64,000 nucleotides of DNA, taken from Prevotella sp. MA2016 (lineage in GTDB: Bacteria; Bacteroidota; Bacteroidia; Bacteroidales; Bacteroidaceae). The notes under the pieces were generated by a model. The model searched no databases, was not told the origin of the DNA, and was given only the letters and a program-made list of their open reading frames with translations. This document shows, piece by piece, positions 23,728-31,646 of the stretch; within the stretch, counting starts at the first letter, position 1, and each line of letters starts with the position of its first letter. The DNA lies in the NCBI RefSeq assembly GCF_000619825.1, contig NZ_JHUW01000006.1, forward strand, positions 248,001-312,000. The letters run 5' to 3'. A program made the translations under genes and the position numbers.

Positions 23728-24882
23728 TTACAAAAGTTTCTTGATTTCAGCTTCGAGATCTGCTATCTGAGCAGCTCGCTTAACCAGGTTATTACCGCGG
23801 TCGATAACAAAGAAGTCGGGCACAGCCTGGATATTATAAAGCGCTAGACGCTGTGAACCAGCACCGTCTTCGTCGCGAACGCTAATCCAAGGCAGGGCGG
23901 CTGTCTGTTGCTTCCAGAAGTGCTCGTCGCTGTCGAGGCTAACCTGATAGATCTCCAGTCCCTGAGCGTGATATTTATTATACAATTCGCGCAGTTGAAT
24001 GATGCGTGCAGGAGAATCCTTGAGTGCGAAGACGTGGAAGTCGAGCAGTACCACCTGACCCTTCAGGTCGGTGAGGTGACGCTCGTTGCCTTTGTTGTCG
24101 AGCAGGGCAATGTCGAGCACGCCTGCCTCTTGCACTTTACTTGCTTCAATCTGGATGTCGGTATTCTGAGCAGCTACGATGCGCTGGTTTTTCATACCCT
24201 CGATGGCGATGTTGTGCAGGTTCTGTCCGCGCTCAGCATGAGGGTAGTAGGTATCCCAACTGGTGGCAACAGCTGCAAAGGCCTTGATGTCGTCCTTGTT
24301 GTTGCGAGGATTGAAGATGAGGTAGTTGCCAATAGCCTGGAACAGTGCGAAATAAGCGTATGCTTTGTAAGGCTCCTTGTAGATATAGTCGCGCTTAACC
24401 TCTTCTTTATATAGATTAATCAGCGTTTGTATGCTGTCGTTTGCCTTTATAATTCCTAACTCTGTGTTGTTTTGTAAGGCGATGGCTTTAGCTTGCAAGT
24501 CGATCTGCTTGAGTGCCAGCTCGCGAATCTTTTCGCAGTTTTCAGAACCACTGACAGTGTAGTTGGATGCCATACCGGGATATTGACCTTTAACCTGGAC
24601 GGTTTCGGTAGAGTCGATGCTCACGTTGATAATCTGGTCAGCGATGCGCAAGCGATAGAAGTCGGGGGCAGTCTTAGCTTCCTGACTGAACGAAAATTCA
24701 CCATTGTCGCTAAGTTTTACAGAGTCGAGTATGTTGATACCCTCCAGGCTCACATTCTCAAAGTAGAGCACAGAGTCCTTAGCGCCGGCAATCTGTCCTT
24801 CTACAGTGAACTGATTCTTGTTGCATGAGGCAACGGATAATGCAGCCAGAGCTACGGCTGCTGCTTTGCTGATATGTTTCAT
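23728..24882 (-). CDS. Thioredoxin-fold lipoprotein (DUF4369/AhpC-TSA type) lacking CxxC
   Basis: A 384-residue protein with a lipoprotein signal (ALSVASC, Cys about 19). Residues about 22-115 form a DUF4369-like beta domain (FTVEGQIAGAKDSVLYFENV). A helical linker and a C-terminal thioredoxin-like domain (about 255-384) follow, with VVLLDFHVFALKDSPARIIQL, LEIYQVSLDSDEHFWK and the cis-Pro region IQAVPDFFVID. Where redoxin relatives have WCxxC, this protein reads FALKDSP, so it cannot act as a dithiol oxidoreductase. It may be a structural or binding protein. The ATG at 24880-24882 is used; the TTG 11 codons upstream is in the promoter box. Confidence 0.82.
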   Translation of the reverse strand: MKHISKAAAVALAALSVASCNKNQFTVEGQIAGAKDSVLYFENVSLEGINILDSVKLSDNGEFSFSQEAKTAPDFYRLRIADQIINVSIDSTETVQVKGQYPGMASNYTVSGSENCEKIRELALKQIDLQAKAIALQNNTELGIIKANDSIQTLINLYKEEVKRDYIYKEPYKAYAYFALFQAIGNYLIFNPRNNKDDIKAFAAVATSWDTYYPHAERGQNLHNIAIEGMKNQRIVAAQNTDIQIEASKVQEAGVLDIALLDNKGNERHLTDLKGQVVLLDFHVFALKDSPARIIQLRELYNKYHAQGLEIYQVSLDSDEHFWKQQTAALPWISVRDEDGAGSQRLALYNIQAVPDFFVIDRGNNLVKRAAQIADLEAEIKKLL

Positions 24883-24912
24883 ATTTATAATTAGAATTTC
24901 GTTTTGCGGGTG

Positions 24913-24920
24913 CAAAGATA
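24913..24920 (-). promoter_or_regulatory. -7 box TATCTTTG for the thioredoxin-fold lipoprotein
   Basis: Ends 30 bases before the ATG at 24882. Confidence 0.7.
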
Positions 24921-25004
24921 CGTTTTTTTAATGAATAATGATTATTGAATAGTGAAAAATTAAAAAAAATAATGAGTTTTCTCGTTTATTAATATAATTA
25001 TGTG

Positions 25005-25012
25005 TATCTTTG
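25005..25012 (+). promoter_or_regulatory. -7 box TATCTTTG for pnp
   Basis: Ends 21 bases before the first candidate pnp ATG and 36 before the second. No pnp-leader hairpin of the enterobacterial type is seen. Confidence 0.7.
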
Positions 25013-25033
25013 CGGCTGTTTTTTATATATTAG

Positions 25034-27391
25034 ATGTTTTTAAACAAGATGAACGTAATTACAAAAACCCTTCAATTGGCTGATGGACGTACCATCACCA
25101 TTGAAACCGGGAAAGTGGCAAAACAGACTGACGGCTCTGTTGTTCTGCGTATGAACAACACCGTATTGCTCGCCACTGTTTGTGCCGCAAAAGATGCAGT
25201 TCCCGGAACAGATTTTATGCCTTTGCAGGTAGATTATCGTGAACAGTACAGTGCTGCCGGACGTTTCCCCGGTGGATTTACCAAGCGCGAAGGCAAAGCC
25301 AGCGACAACGAAATCCTGACATCACGACTGGTGGACCGTGTTCTTCGTCCACTCTTCCCTTCGAACTATCACGCTGAGGTATTTGTGAATGTAATGCTGC
25401 TTTCAGCCGATGGTGTTGATCAGCCTGACGCTCTGGCAGGTTTTGCTGCTTCAGCTGCTTTGGCTTGCTCGGATATCCCATTCGAGTGCCCTATCAGTGA
25501 GGTTCGTGTAGCCCGTATCAACGGTGAGTATGTTATCGATCCTACCTTCGAGCAGATGAAGGATGCCGATATGGACATCATGGTTGGTGCCTCGGCTGAG
25601 AACATTATGATGGTAGAGGGAGAAATGAAGGAGGTGTCAGAACAGGATATGATCGGCGCCCTGAAAGCTGCTATGGCTGCTATCAAGCCAATGTGTGAGC
25701 TTCAGACCGAACTCTCAAAGGAACTCGGTAAGGATGTTAAGCGTGAGTACGACCACGAGGTGAACGATGAGGAACTGCGTGAGCGTATGAACAAGGAGTT
25801 GTATCAGCCCGCTTACGACGTTACCAAACAGGCTCTGCCAAAGCAGGATCGTGCTGATGCCTTCGAGAAGATTCTTGCTGATTTCAAGGAGAAGTATGCT
25901 GCTGAGCATGCCGACCTGACTGAGGATGAGCTCGGGGAGAAGTATGCCATGATGGATCGTTACTATCACGACGTTGAGCGCGACGCTATGCGCCGTTGCA
26001 TCCTCGATGAGGGTATCCGTCTCGATGGTCGTAAGACTGATGAGATCCGTCCTATCTGGTGCGAGGTTTCACCTCTGCCAATGCCTCACGGAAGCTCAAT
26101 CTTTACTCGTGGTGAAACACAGTCGCTTTCTACCTGTACTCTGGGTACTAAGCTCGATGAGAAGATGGTTGACGATGTGCTCGACAAGAGCTATCAGCGC
26201 TTCCTGCTTCACTATAACTTCCCTCCATTCTGTACTGGTGAGGCCAAGGCGCAGCGCGGCGTTGGTCGTCGTGAGATTGGTCATGGTCACCTGGCATGGC
26301 GTGGACTGAAGGGCCAGATTCCTGAGGACTTCCCTTACACCGTTCGTTTGGTAAGTCAGATTCTCGAGTCTAACGGTTCCTCTTCAATGGCTACCGTATG
26401 TGCTGGTACACTTGCCCTGATGGACGCTGGTGTTCCTATGAAGAAGCCTGTTTCGGGTATTGCTATGGGACTGATTAAGAATCCCGGTGAAGATAAGTAT
26501 GCTGTATTGAGCGATATCCTCGGTGACGAGGACCACTTGGGTGATATGGACTTCAAGACCACTGGTACAAAGGATGGTCTGACCGCTACTCAGATGGATA
26601 TCAAGTGCGACGGTCTGAGCTTCGAGATTCTTGAGAAGGCTCTGATGCAGGCAAAGGCTGGTCGTGAGCACATCCTGAAGTGCCTCACCGATACTATCGC
26701 CGAGCCACGTGCTGAGATGAAGCCACAGGTTCCTCGTATCGTTCAGATGGAGATTCCTAAGGAGTTCATCGGTGCTGTGATTGGCCCTGGTGGTAAGATT
26801 ATCCAGCAGATGCAGGAGGATACTGGTGCAACTATCACTATCGACGAGGTTGACGGTGTAGGTAAGGTTCAGGTATCTGCTCCAAACAAGGAGAGCATCG
26901 ATGCTGCAATCGGTAAGATTAAGGCTATCGTAGCTATTCCTGAGGTAGGCGAGGTTTACGACGGTGTGGTTCGTTCTATCATGCCTTACGGATGTTTCGT
27001 TGAGATTATGCCTGGTAAGGATGGTCTGCTCCACATCTCAGAGATTGACTGGAAGCGTCTTGAGACTGTTGAAGAGGCAGGTATCAAGGAGGGTGACCAC
27101 ATTCAGGTTAAGCTCCTGGAGATTGATCCTAAGACAGGTAAGTACAAACTCTCTCATCGTGTACTGATTGAGAAGCCTGCCGATTATGTTGAGCGTCCTG
27201 CCCGTGGTGAGCGTCGTGAGCGCCCAGAGCGTAATGGCGAGCGTCGTGACCGTCGTCCCGACCGTGGCGATCGTCGCAACGGTGAGCGTCATGGTGAGCG
27301 CCGCCCACGTCCTGAGCAGCAGCAGACTGAGGCTCCAAAAGAGGAGCAGCCAAAGGATTTCAGCGACTCGTTAGATAACATGGATTTCTAA
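25034..27391 (+). CDS. pnp: Polyribonucleotide nucleotidyltransferase (PNPase)
   Basis: A 785-residue 3'-to-5' phosphorolytic exoribonuclease. It has two RNase PH domains (about 10-235 and 325-560; [18 protein letters not shown] and [12 protein letters not shown] blocks). A KH domain has [20 protein letters not shown] (about 583-602), and an S1 domain has [20 protein letters not shown] (about 640-659). The last 75 residues are an Arg/Gly/Glu-rich low-complexity tail (repeats of GERRERP and [13 protein letters not shown]) before an acidic end. Two ATGs, 25034 and 25049, are possible starts; [10 protein letters not shown] at the second fits the usual N-terminus. It has its own promoter and terminator. 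Confidence 0.96.
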   Translation: MFLNKMNVITKTLQLADGRTITIETGKVAKQTDGSVVLRMNNTVLLATVCAAKDAVPGTDFMPLQVDYREQYSAAGRFPGGFTKREGKASDNEILTSRLVDRVLRPLFPSNYHAEVFVNVMLLSADGVDQPDALAGFAASAALACSDIPFECPISEVRVARINGEYVIDPTFEQMKDADMDIMVGASAENIMMVEGEMKEVSEQDMIGALKAAMAAIKPMCELQTELSKELGKDVKREYDHEVNDEELRERMNKELYQPAYDVTKQALPKQDRADAFEKILADFKEKYAAEHADLTEDELGEKYAMMDRYYHDVERDAMRRCILDEGIRLDGRKTDEIRPIWCEVSPLPMPHGSSIFTRGETQSLSTCTLGTKLDEKMVDDVLDKSYQRFLLHYNFPPFCTGEAKAQRGVGRREIGHGHLAWRGLKGQIPEDFPYTVRLVSQILESNGSSSMATVCAGTLALMDAGVPMKKPVSGIAMGLIKNPGEDKYAVLSDILGDEDHLGDMDFKTTGTKDGLTATQMDIKCDGLSFEILEKALMQAKAGREHILKCLTDTIAEPRAEMKPQVPRIVQMEIPKEFIGAVIGPGGKIIQQMQEDTGATITIDEVDGVGKVQVSAPNKESIDAAIGKIKAIVAIPEVGEVYDGVVRSIMPYGCFVEIMPGKDGLLHISEIDWKRLETVEEAGIKEGDHIQVKLLEIDPKTGKYKLSHRVLIEKPADYVERPARGERRERPERNGERRDRRPDRGDRRNGERHGERRPRPEQQQTEAPKEEQPKDFSDSLDNMDF

Positions 27392-27413
27392 GAAAGAAAT
27401 CTTAAAAATACAG

Positions 27414-27449
27414 AAAAGCGTTAAATTTGTCTAAATTTGACGCTTTTTT
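27414..27449 (+). terminator. Terminator after pnp
   Basis: Arms AAAAGCGTtAAATTT and AAATTTgACGCTTTT around a 4-base loop, then TTCTTTT. Confidence 0.85.
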
Positions 27450-27484
27450 CTTTTGCGCGTACATTATATAATAAAAATAGTTAG

Positions 27485-27492
27485 TACCTTTG
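27485..27492 (+). promoter_or_regulatory. -7 box TACCTTTG for the rplM operon leader
   Basis: Lies 232 bases before the rplM ATG, so the transcript carries a leader of roughly 225 bases. Confidence 0.75.
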
Positions 27493-27493
27493 C

Positions 27494-27672
27494 ACACCGA
27501 TTTAGGGGAGAAACTTAGAATCCCCGTGAAATGTTGTGTGAATAGCGGTGTCTTTGGCCGGGCATGGCGGTTCGTGAATCAGCGTTTCAATGATCTCCGT
27601 TAGGGAATTATCCCAGCGGGTGCGACGTTAGACTGACAACCGGGAGTTAGACCCTGGGAGTGGGTTTATGCG
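27494..27672 (+). ncRNA. Structured 5' leader RNA upstream of rplM-rpsI-rpsB-tsf
   Basis: Starts right after the promoter box and is clearly richer in G and C than the flanking spacer. Pairings seen by eye: ACACCG (27494-27499) with CGGTGT (27546-27551), closing a domain that contains the hairpin GGGGA/TCCCC; CCG-GGGA/TCCC-CGG around an ATTA loop (about 27597-27619); and a terminal element AACC-GGG/CCC-GGTT near 27638-27667. No uORF or terminator was found in it. A role in ribosomal-protein autoregulation is the natural guess, since L13 represses its own operon in other bacteria, but no known Bacteroidota leader family was recognised with certainty. It could also be an independent small RNA processed from the leader. 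Confidence 0.6.
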
Positions 27673-27724
27673 CGTACATATTATATATAATAAGTTAAAC
27701 TGTTTTTTAGTAGTAAATTTAAAA

Positions 27725-28186
27725 ATGAACACTTTGAGTTACAAGACACTTTCTGTAAACAAGGAAACAGCAAAGAAGGAGTGGGTGGTAATCGATGCCA
27801 CAGACCAGGTTGTTGGTCGTCTCGCTTCAAAGGTAGCTAAGCTGATCCGCGGAAAGTACAAGCCAACTTTCACTCCACACGTTGACTGTGGTGACAATGT
27901 AATCCTTATCAACGCCGATAAGGTAGTTTTCACTGGTAAGAAAGAGACCGATAAGGTTTATACCCGCTACACAGGTTATCCTGGTGGTCAGCGCTTCAAT
28001 ACTCCTGCTGAGCTTCGCAAGAAGAACGGTGGTGTTGACAAGATGCTGCGTCATGCCGTTAAGGGTATGCTGCCAAAGGGTCCTCTGGGCCGCAGCCTGC
28101 TGAACAACCTCTTCATCTATGAGGGTACCGAGCATCCACATGCCGCTCAGCAGCCAAAGACTATTGATATTAACCAGTATAAATAA
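27725..28186 (+). CDS. rplM: 50S ribosomal protein L13
   Basis: A 153-residue ribosomal protein. Family blocks are WVVIDATDQVVGRLASKVA (about 20-38), GDNVILINADKVVFTGKK, YTGYPGG (about 82-88) and AVKGMLPKGPLGR (about 116-128). The start MNTLSYKTLS at 27725 agrees with the usual Bacteroidota N-terminus; an upstream in-frame ATG at 27668 would add 19 residues encoded by the leader and is rejected. It is the first gene of the rplM-rpsI-rpsB-tsf set, with rpsI 9 bases downstream. Confidence 0.97.
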   Translation: MNTLSYKTLSVNKETAKKEWVVIDATDQVVGRLASKVAKLIRGKYKPTFTPHVDCGDNVILINADKVVFTGKKETDKVYTRYTGYPGGQRFNTPAELRKKNGGVDKMLRHAVKGMLPKGPLGRSLLNNLFIYEGTEHPHAAQQPKTIDINQYK

Positions 28187-28195
28187 TAAGGAAAG

Positions 28196-28582
28196 ATGGA
28201 AGTAATTAACGCAATAGGTCGTCGTAAGAGCTCTGTAGCCCGTGTGTACGTAACAGAGGGTACTGGTAAGATTACGATCAACAAGAAGGATTTAGAGGTA
28301 TATTTCCCATCAGCCATTCTGCAGTACGTGGTTAAGCAGCCACTGAACCTGCTCGAAGTAGCTGAGAAGTATGATATCAAGGCAAACCTCGACGGAGGTG
28401 GTTTCACTGGTCAGAGCCAGGCTCTGCGTCTCGCAATTGCTCGTGCTTTGGTGAAGATCAACGAAGAGGATAAGAAGAAGCTGAAGGTAGCTGGTTTCAT
28501 GACACGTGATAGCCGTGAGGTTGAGCGTAAGAAGCCAGGTCGTCCAAAGGCACGTCGTCGCTTCCAGTTCAGTAAGCGTTAA
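28196..28582 (+). CDS. rpsI: 30S ribosomal protein S9
   Basis: A 128-residue ribosomal protein that starts MEVINAIGRRKSSVARVYV and ends GRPKARRRFQFSKR, the basic tail that reaches the P-site tRNA. The central GGGFTGQSQALRLAIARAL block is typical of the family. It sits 9 bases after rplM in the conserved L13-S9 pair and is followed by a 123-base spacer before rpsB. Confidence 0.97.
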   Translation: MEVINAIGRRKSSVARVYVTEGTGKITINKKDLEVYFPSAILQYVVKQPLNLLEVAEKYDIKANLDGGGFTGQSQALRLAIARALVKINEEDKKKLKVAGFMTRDSREVERKKPGRPKARRRFQFSKR

Positions 28583-28705
28583 TCCCGCTGAACAACCAAG
28601 CGATAGTTTAGTATCTAAACCCGCTGGATTCCTTTGGACTACCATCGGGCTGATTCTGGACAAAAGAATTAAAAAGAAAGTAAACAATTTAAAAGCATTA
28701 AGAAA
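28583..28705 (+). promoter_or_regulatory. Spacer with two hairpins between rpsI and rpsB
   Basis: Contains the hairpin GTTTAG-TAT-CTAAAC (28606-28620) followed by a longer stem CCCG-TGG...CCA-CGGG (about 28620-28650). Neither is followed by a T-tract, so they are not intrinsic terminators; a processing site or an S2 autoregulatory element is possible. No -7 box is seen. Confidence 0.3.
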
Positions 28706-29515
28706 ATGTCAAGAACAAATTTTGATCAGTTGCTGCAGGCTGGCTGTCATTTCGGTCACCTGAAGCGTAAGTGGAACCCCGCTATGGCTCCTTACATCTA
28801 CACAGAGCGTAACGGTATTCACATCATCGACCTGCATAAGACAGTAGCAAAGGTTGACGAGGCCGCTGAGGCCCTGAAGCAGATTGCCAAGAGTGGCAAG
28901 AAAATCCTGTTCGTCGCTACTAAAAAACAGACAAAGGAAGTGATTGCAGAGAAGGCTACAAGCATCAACATGCCATACGTTATTGAGCGTTGGCCAGGTG
29001 GTATGCTTACCAACTTCCCCACAATCCGTAAGGCCGTTAAGAAAATGGCGAACATCGACCGTCTGATGCAGGATGGAACCTATTCAAACCTCTCTAAGCG
29101 CGAGCTGCTGCAGATCACTCGTCAGCGTGCTAAGCTGGAGAAGAACCTTGGTTCAATCGCTGATCTGACCCGTCTGCCAAGCGCACTCTTCGTTGTTGAT
29201 GTAATGAAGGAGAACATTGCCGTTCGTGAGGCTAACCGTCTGGGTATCCCCGTATTCGGTATTGTTGATACTAACTCTGATCCTAACAATATTGACTTCG
29301 TTATCCCTGCTAACGACGATGCTAAGGATTCTGTAGAGGCTATCCTGAATGCCTGCTGCACCGCTATCGCCGAGGGTATCGAGGAGCGTAAGGTAGAGAA
29401 GGCCGACGAGAAGGCTGCTGATGCTCAGGCTGAGGGCGAAGAGGCAAAGCCAAAGCGTGCTCCACGCAAGGCTCGCAAGGACGCTGAGCCAAAGGCAGAG
29501 GCTGCTGCTGAGTAA
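28706..29515 (+). CDS. rpsB: 30S ribosomal protein S2
   Basis: A 269-residue ribosomal protein. Diagnostic blocks are LLQAGCHFGHLKRKWNPAMAP (about 8-28; the HFGH and RKWNP signatures), FVATKKQTKEVI, ERWPGGMLTNFPTIRK (about 95-110), PSALFVVDVMKENIAVREA and GIVDTNSDPNNIDFVIPAND. After about residue 228 there is an Ala/Glu/Lys-rich low-complexity tail not present in E. coli S2 but usual in Bacteroidota. It is followed by tsf after 39 bases, the near-universal rpsB-tsf order. Confidence 0.97.
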   Translation: MSRTNFDQLLQAGCHFGHLKRKWNPAMAPYIYTERNGIHIIDLHKTVAKVDEAAEALKQIAKSGKKILFVATKKQTKEVIAEKATSINMPYVIERWPGGMLTNFPTIRKAVKKMANIDRLMQDGTYSNLSKRELLQITRQRAKLEKNLGSIADLTRLPSALFVVDVMKENIAVREANRLGIPVFGIVDTNSDPNNIDFVIPANDDAKDSVEAILNACCTAIAEGIEERKVEKADEKAADAQAEGEEAKPKRAPRKARKDAEPKAEAAAE

Positions 29516-29554
29516 TATAAGAATTGAAGAATTTAAAAATTGAAGAATTAAAAT

Positions 29555-30553
29555 ATGGCTATTTCAATTGATGATATCAAGAAGCTTCGCGCAATGACTG
29601 GCGCTGGTCTGGCTGACGTAAAGAAAGCTCTGACCGAGGCTGAGGGCGACTTCGACAAGGCCAAGGAGCTTCTTCGTGAGCGTGGCCTCGCTATTGCTGC
29701 AAAGCGTAGCGACCGTGAGACTTCTAATGGTTGTGTACTCGTTAAGAGCGTTGATGGCTTCGCTGCTATGATCGCTTTGAAGTGCGAGACCGACTTCGTA
29801 GCTAACGGTGCCGATTTCATTGCTCTTACTCAGAGCATCCTCGACGCTGCCATCGCTGCAAAGGCTAAGGACATTGAGGCTGTTAAGGAACTCACTCTGG
29901 CCGACGGTCAGAAGGTTCAGGACGCTGTAACACAGCGCTCTGGTATCACTGGTGAGAAGATGGAGCTCGATGGTTACCTGACTCTGGAGGGTGAGAACAT
30001 TGAGGTTTACAACCACATGGGTAAGAACACCCTGTGCACTATGGTACAGACCAACAAGCCAGCTGCTGAGCAGGGTCACCTGGTAGCTATGCAGGTTGCT
30101 GCTATGAAGCCAGTAGCTCTCGACGCTCAGAGCATCGATCCAAAGATTCTCGACGAGGAGTACAAGACCGCTGTTGAGAAGTCTAAGCTCGAGCAGGTTC
30201 AGAAGTTCGTTGATATGAAGCTCAAGAAGGCTGGTTTGAACCCCAACCTCGTTGATTCTGAGGATCACATCGAGAGCAACATGTCTAAGGGCTGGCTCAC
30301 ACAGGAGCAGGCTGATGAGGCTCGTAAGATCATCGCTGAGGCTAAGGTTGAGGGCGAGGCTAACCTGAAGATGCCTATGATTGAGGGTATCGCTAAGGGC
30401 CGCGTTGAGAAGTTCAAGAAGGAGAACTGCCTGGTTGACCAGGAGTTCCAGTTCGGTGATGGCGACAAGGCTACTGTTGCTCAGTGGCTCGCTAAGCAGG
30501 ACAAGGATCTTAAGATCTGTGCCTTCCAGCGCTTCACACTCGTTGCTGACTAA
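29555..30553 (+). CDS. tsf: Elongation factor Ts
   Basis: A 332-residue guanine-nucleotide exchange factor for EF-Tu. The N-terminal UBA-like module starts IDDIKKLRAMTGAGLADVKKA, followed by EGDFDKAKELLRERG. The TDFVANGADF core motif (about 79-88), the coiled-coil excursion and the C-terminal GWLTQEQADEAR and VDQEFQFGDGDKATVAQWL blocks are present. It is longer than E. coli Ts (283) mainly through the insert of the second core subdomain, as in other Bacteroidota. It ends the ribosomal operon with a strong terminator. Confidence 0.97.
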   Translation: MAISIDDIKKLRAMTGAGLADVKKALTEAEGDFDKAKELLRERGLAIAAKRSDRETSNGCVLVKSVDGFAAMIALKCETDFVANGADFIALTQSILDAAIAAKAKDIEAVKELTLADGQKVQDAVTQRSGITGEKMELDGYLTLEGENIEVYNHMGKNTLCTMVQTNKPAAEQGHLVAMQVAAMKPVALDAQSIDPKILDEEYKTAVEKSKLEQVQKFVDMKLKKAGLNPNLVDSEDHIESNMSKGWLTQEQADEARKIIAEAKVEGEANLKMPMIEGIAKGRVEKFKKENCLVDQEFQFGDGDKATVAQWLAKQDKDLKICAFQRFTLVAD

Positions 30554-30572
30554 TAGTAAGCAATATATTTGG

Positions 30573-30605
30573 ATCGGCATTGCGCAAGCAGTGCCGATTT
30601 TTTTT
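30573..30605 (+). terminator. Terminator of the rplM-tsf operon
   Basis: Stem ATCGGCA/TGCCGAT (30573-30579, 30592-30598) with additional inner TTGC/GCAG-type pairing, followed by eight T. Confidence 0.92.
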
Positions 30606-30638
30606 GTGCCATTGTGCCGTTGTTACAATTCTTTTTCG

Positions 30639-30646
30639 TATATTTG
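30639..30646 (+). promoter_or_regulatory. -7 box TATATTTG for the PfkB kinase
   Basis: Ends 20 bases before the ATG at 30667. Confidence 0.65.
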
Positions 30647-30666
30647 CAGCGATAAATCCAAAACAC

Positions 30667-31635
30667 ATGAGAAAAGTAATAGGAATAGGAGAAACCATAT
30701 TAGATATCATCTTCAGAGACAATCAGCCCATTGGAGCTGTGCCTGGAGGATCTATGTTCAACGGGCTCATCTCGCTGGGGCGCGCCGGACTTAATACTAC
30801 CTTTATCAGTGAGACGGGCAACGATCGTGTAGGTCGTAACATTATCAGTTTCTTGGAGGAGAATCATGTAGATGCCTCTAACATCAGTGTGTATCCTGAA
30901 GCAAAATCGCCAGTATCATTGGCCTTCCTGAATGAGAACAATGATGCAGAGTATATCTTTTATAAAGACCATCCGCACGATCGCTTAGAATTTAATACGC
31001 CTGATATTAAGGCTAACGATGTGGTGATGTTTGGTTCGTTTTATGCCATCAATCCTGTGATACGTCCTCAGATGCTGGCATTCCTCCAGTATGCTCACGA
31101 GCAGGGAGCTATTCTCTACTATGACGTGAACTATCGTGCCTCACATCGCAACGACTTGGTGAAGGTGACGGCCAATATTTTGGAGAATTTTGAGTTGGCC
31201 GACATCATTCGTGGTAGTGCTGATGATTTTGAGGTGATGTATAACAAGCGAGGGGCTGAGAGTGTGTATCGGTCGCAGATTGACTTCTATTGCAAGAACT
31301 TTATCTATACTCAGGGTGGTGAGCCTATTGAGTTTAGGGCTCAGGGTGGTTTGGCTAAGCAATATCCAGTGGCCGACACTCAAACCGTAAGCACTATTGG
31401 TGCTGGCGATAATTTCAATGCAGGCTTTGTGTATGGGCTATTGAAATATGGTGTCACGCGTGAGATGCTGGATGCTGGCGTGTATGTTGATGTGTGGGAT
31501 GCCGTCATCGGCGAGGGTCTGCAGTTTGCTGCCAATGTGTGTAGCAGCATCAGCAACAGTGTGGATCAAGACTTTGCTACTAAGAAGCAGCATGAGCTGG
31601 AAGTGGCACTGAAGAACTTGGACGAGAATAATTAA
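30667..31635 (+). CDS. PfkB-family carbohydrate kinase, fructokinase-like
   Basis: A 322-residue ribokinase-fold enzyme. The N-terminal block MRKVIGIGETILDII and the GGSMFNGLISLGRAG glycine pair (about 27-41) bind the sugar. DVNYRASH is the middle signature. GAGDNFNAGFVYGLLK (about 243-258) carries the anion hole and catalytic Asp. The substrate is probably fructose or another hexose, but PfkB members also act on nucleosides and cofactors, so it is left open. An in-frame ATG at 30580 lies inside the preceding terminator and is rejected. The flavodiiron protein gene follows after 11 bases. Confidence 0.87.
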   Translation: MRKVIGIGETILDIIFRDNQPIGAVPGGSMFNGLISLGRAGLNTTFISETGNDRVGRNIISFLEENHVDASNISVYPEAKSPVSLAFLNENNDAEYIFYKDHPHDRLEFNTPDIKANDVVMFGSFYAINPVIRPQMLAFLQYAHEQGAILYYDVNYRASHRNDLVKVTANILENFELADIIRGSADDFEVMYNKRGAESVYRSQIDFYCKNFIYTQGGEPIEFRAQGGLAKQYPVADTQTVSTIGAGDNFNAGFVYGLLKYGVTREMLDAGVYVDVWDAVIGEGLQFAANVCSSISNSVDQDFATKKQHELEVALKNLDENN

Positions 31636-31646
31636 AAATTTAAGAT

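Noticed and set aside
26384..27034. 216-codon open frame antisense to pnp
   Set aside because: Shadow of PNPase coding; low-complexity Leu/Thr/Asn composition.
27668..27724. N-terminal extension of L13 from an ATG at 27668
   Set aside because: The extra 19 codons belong to the structured leader and are not L13-like; the ATG at 27725 matches the family start.
29564..30580. 338-codon open frame antisense to tsf
   Set aside because: It is the mirror of a codon-biased gene: Leu/Ser/Asn/Val-rich with no domain, and EF-Ts on the other strand is certain.
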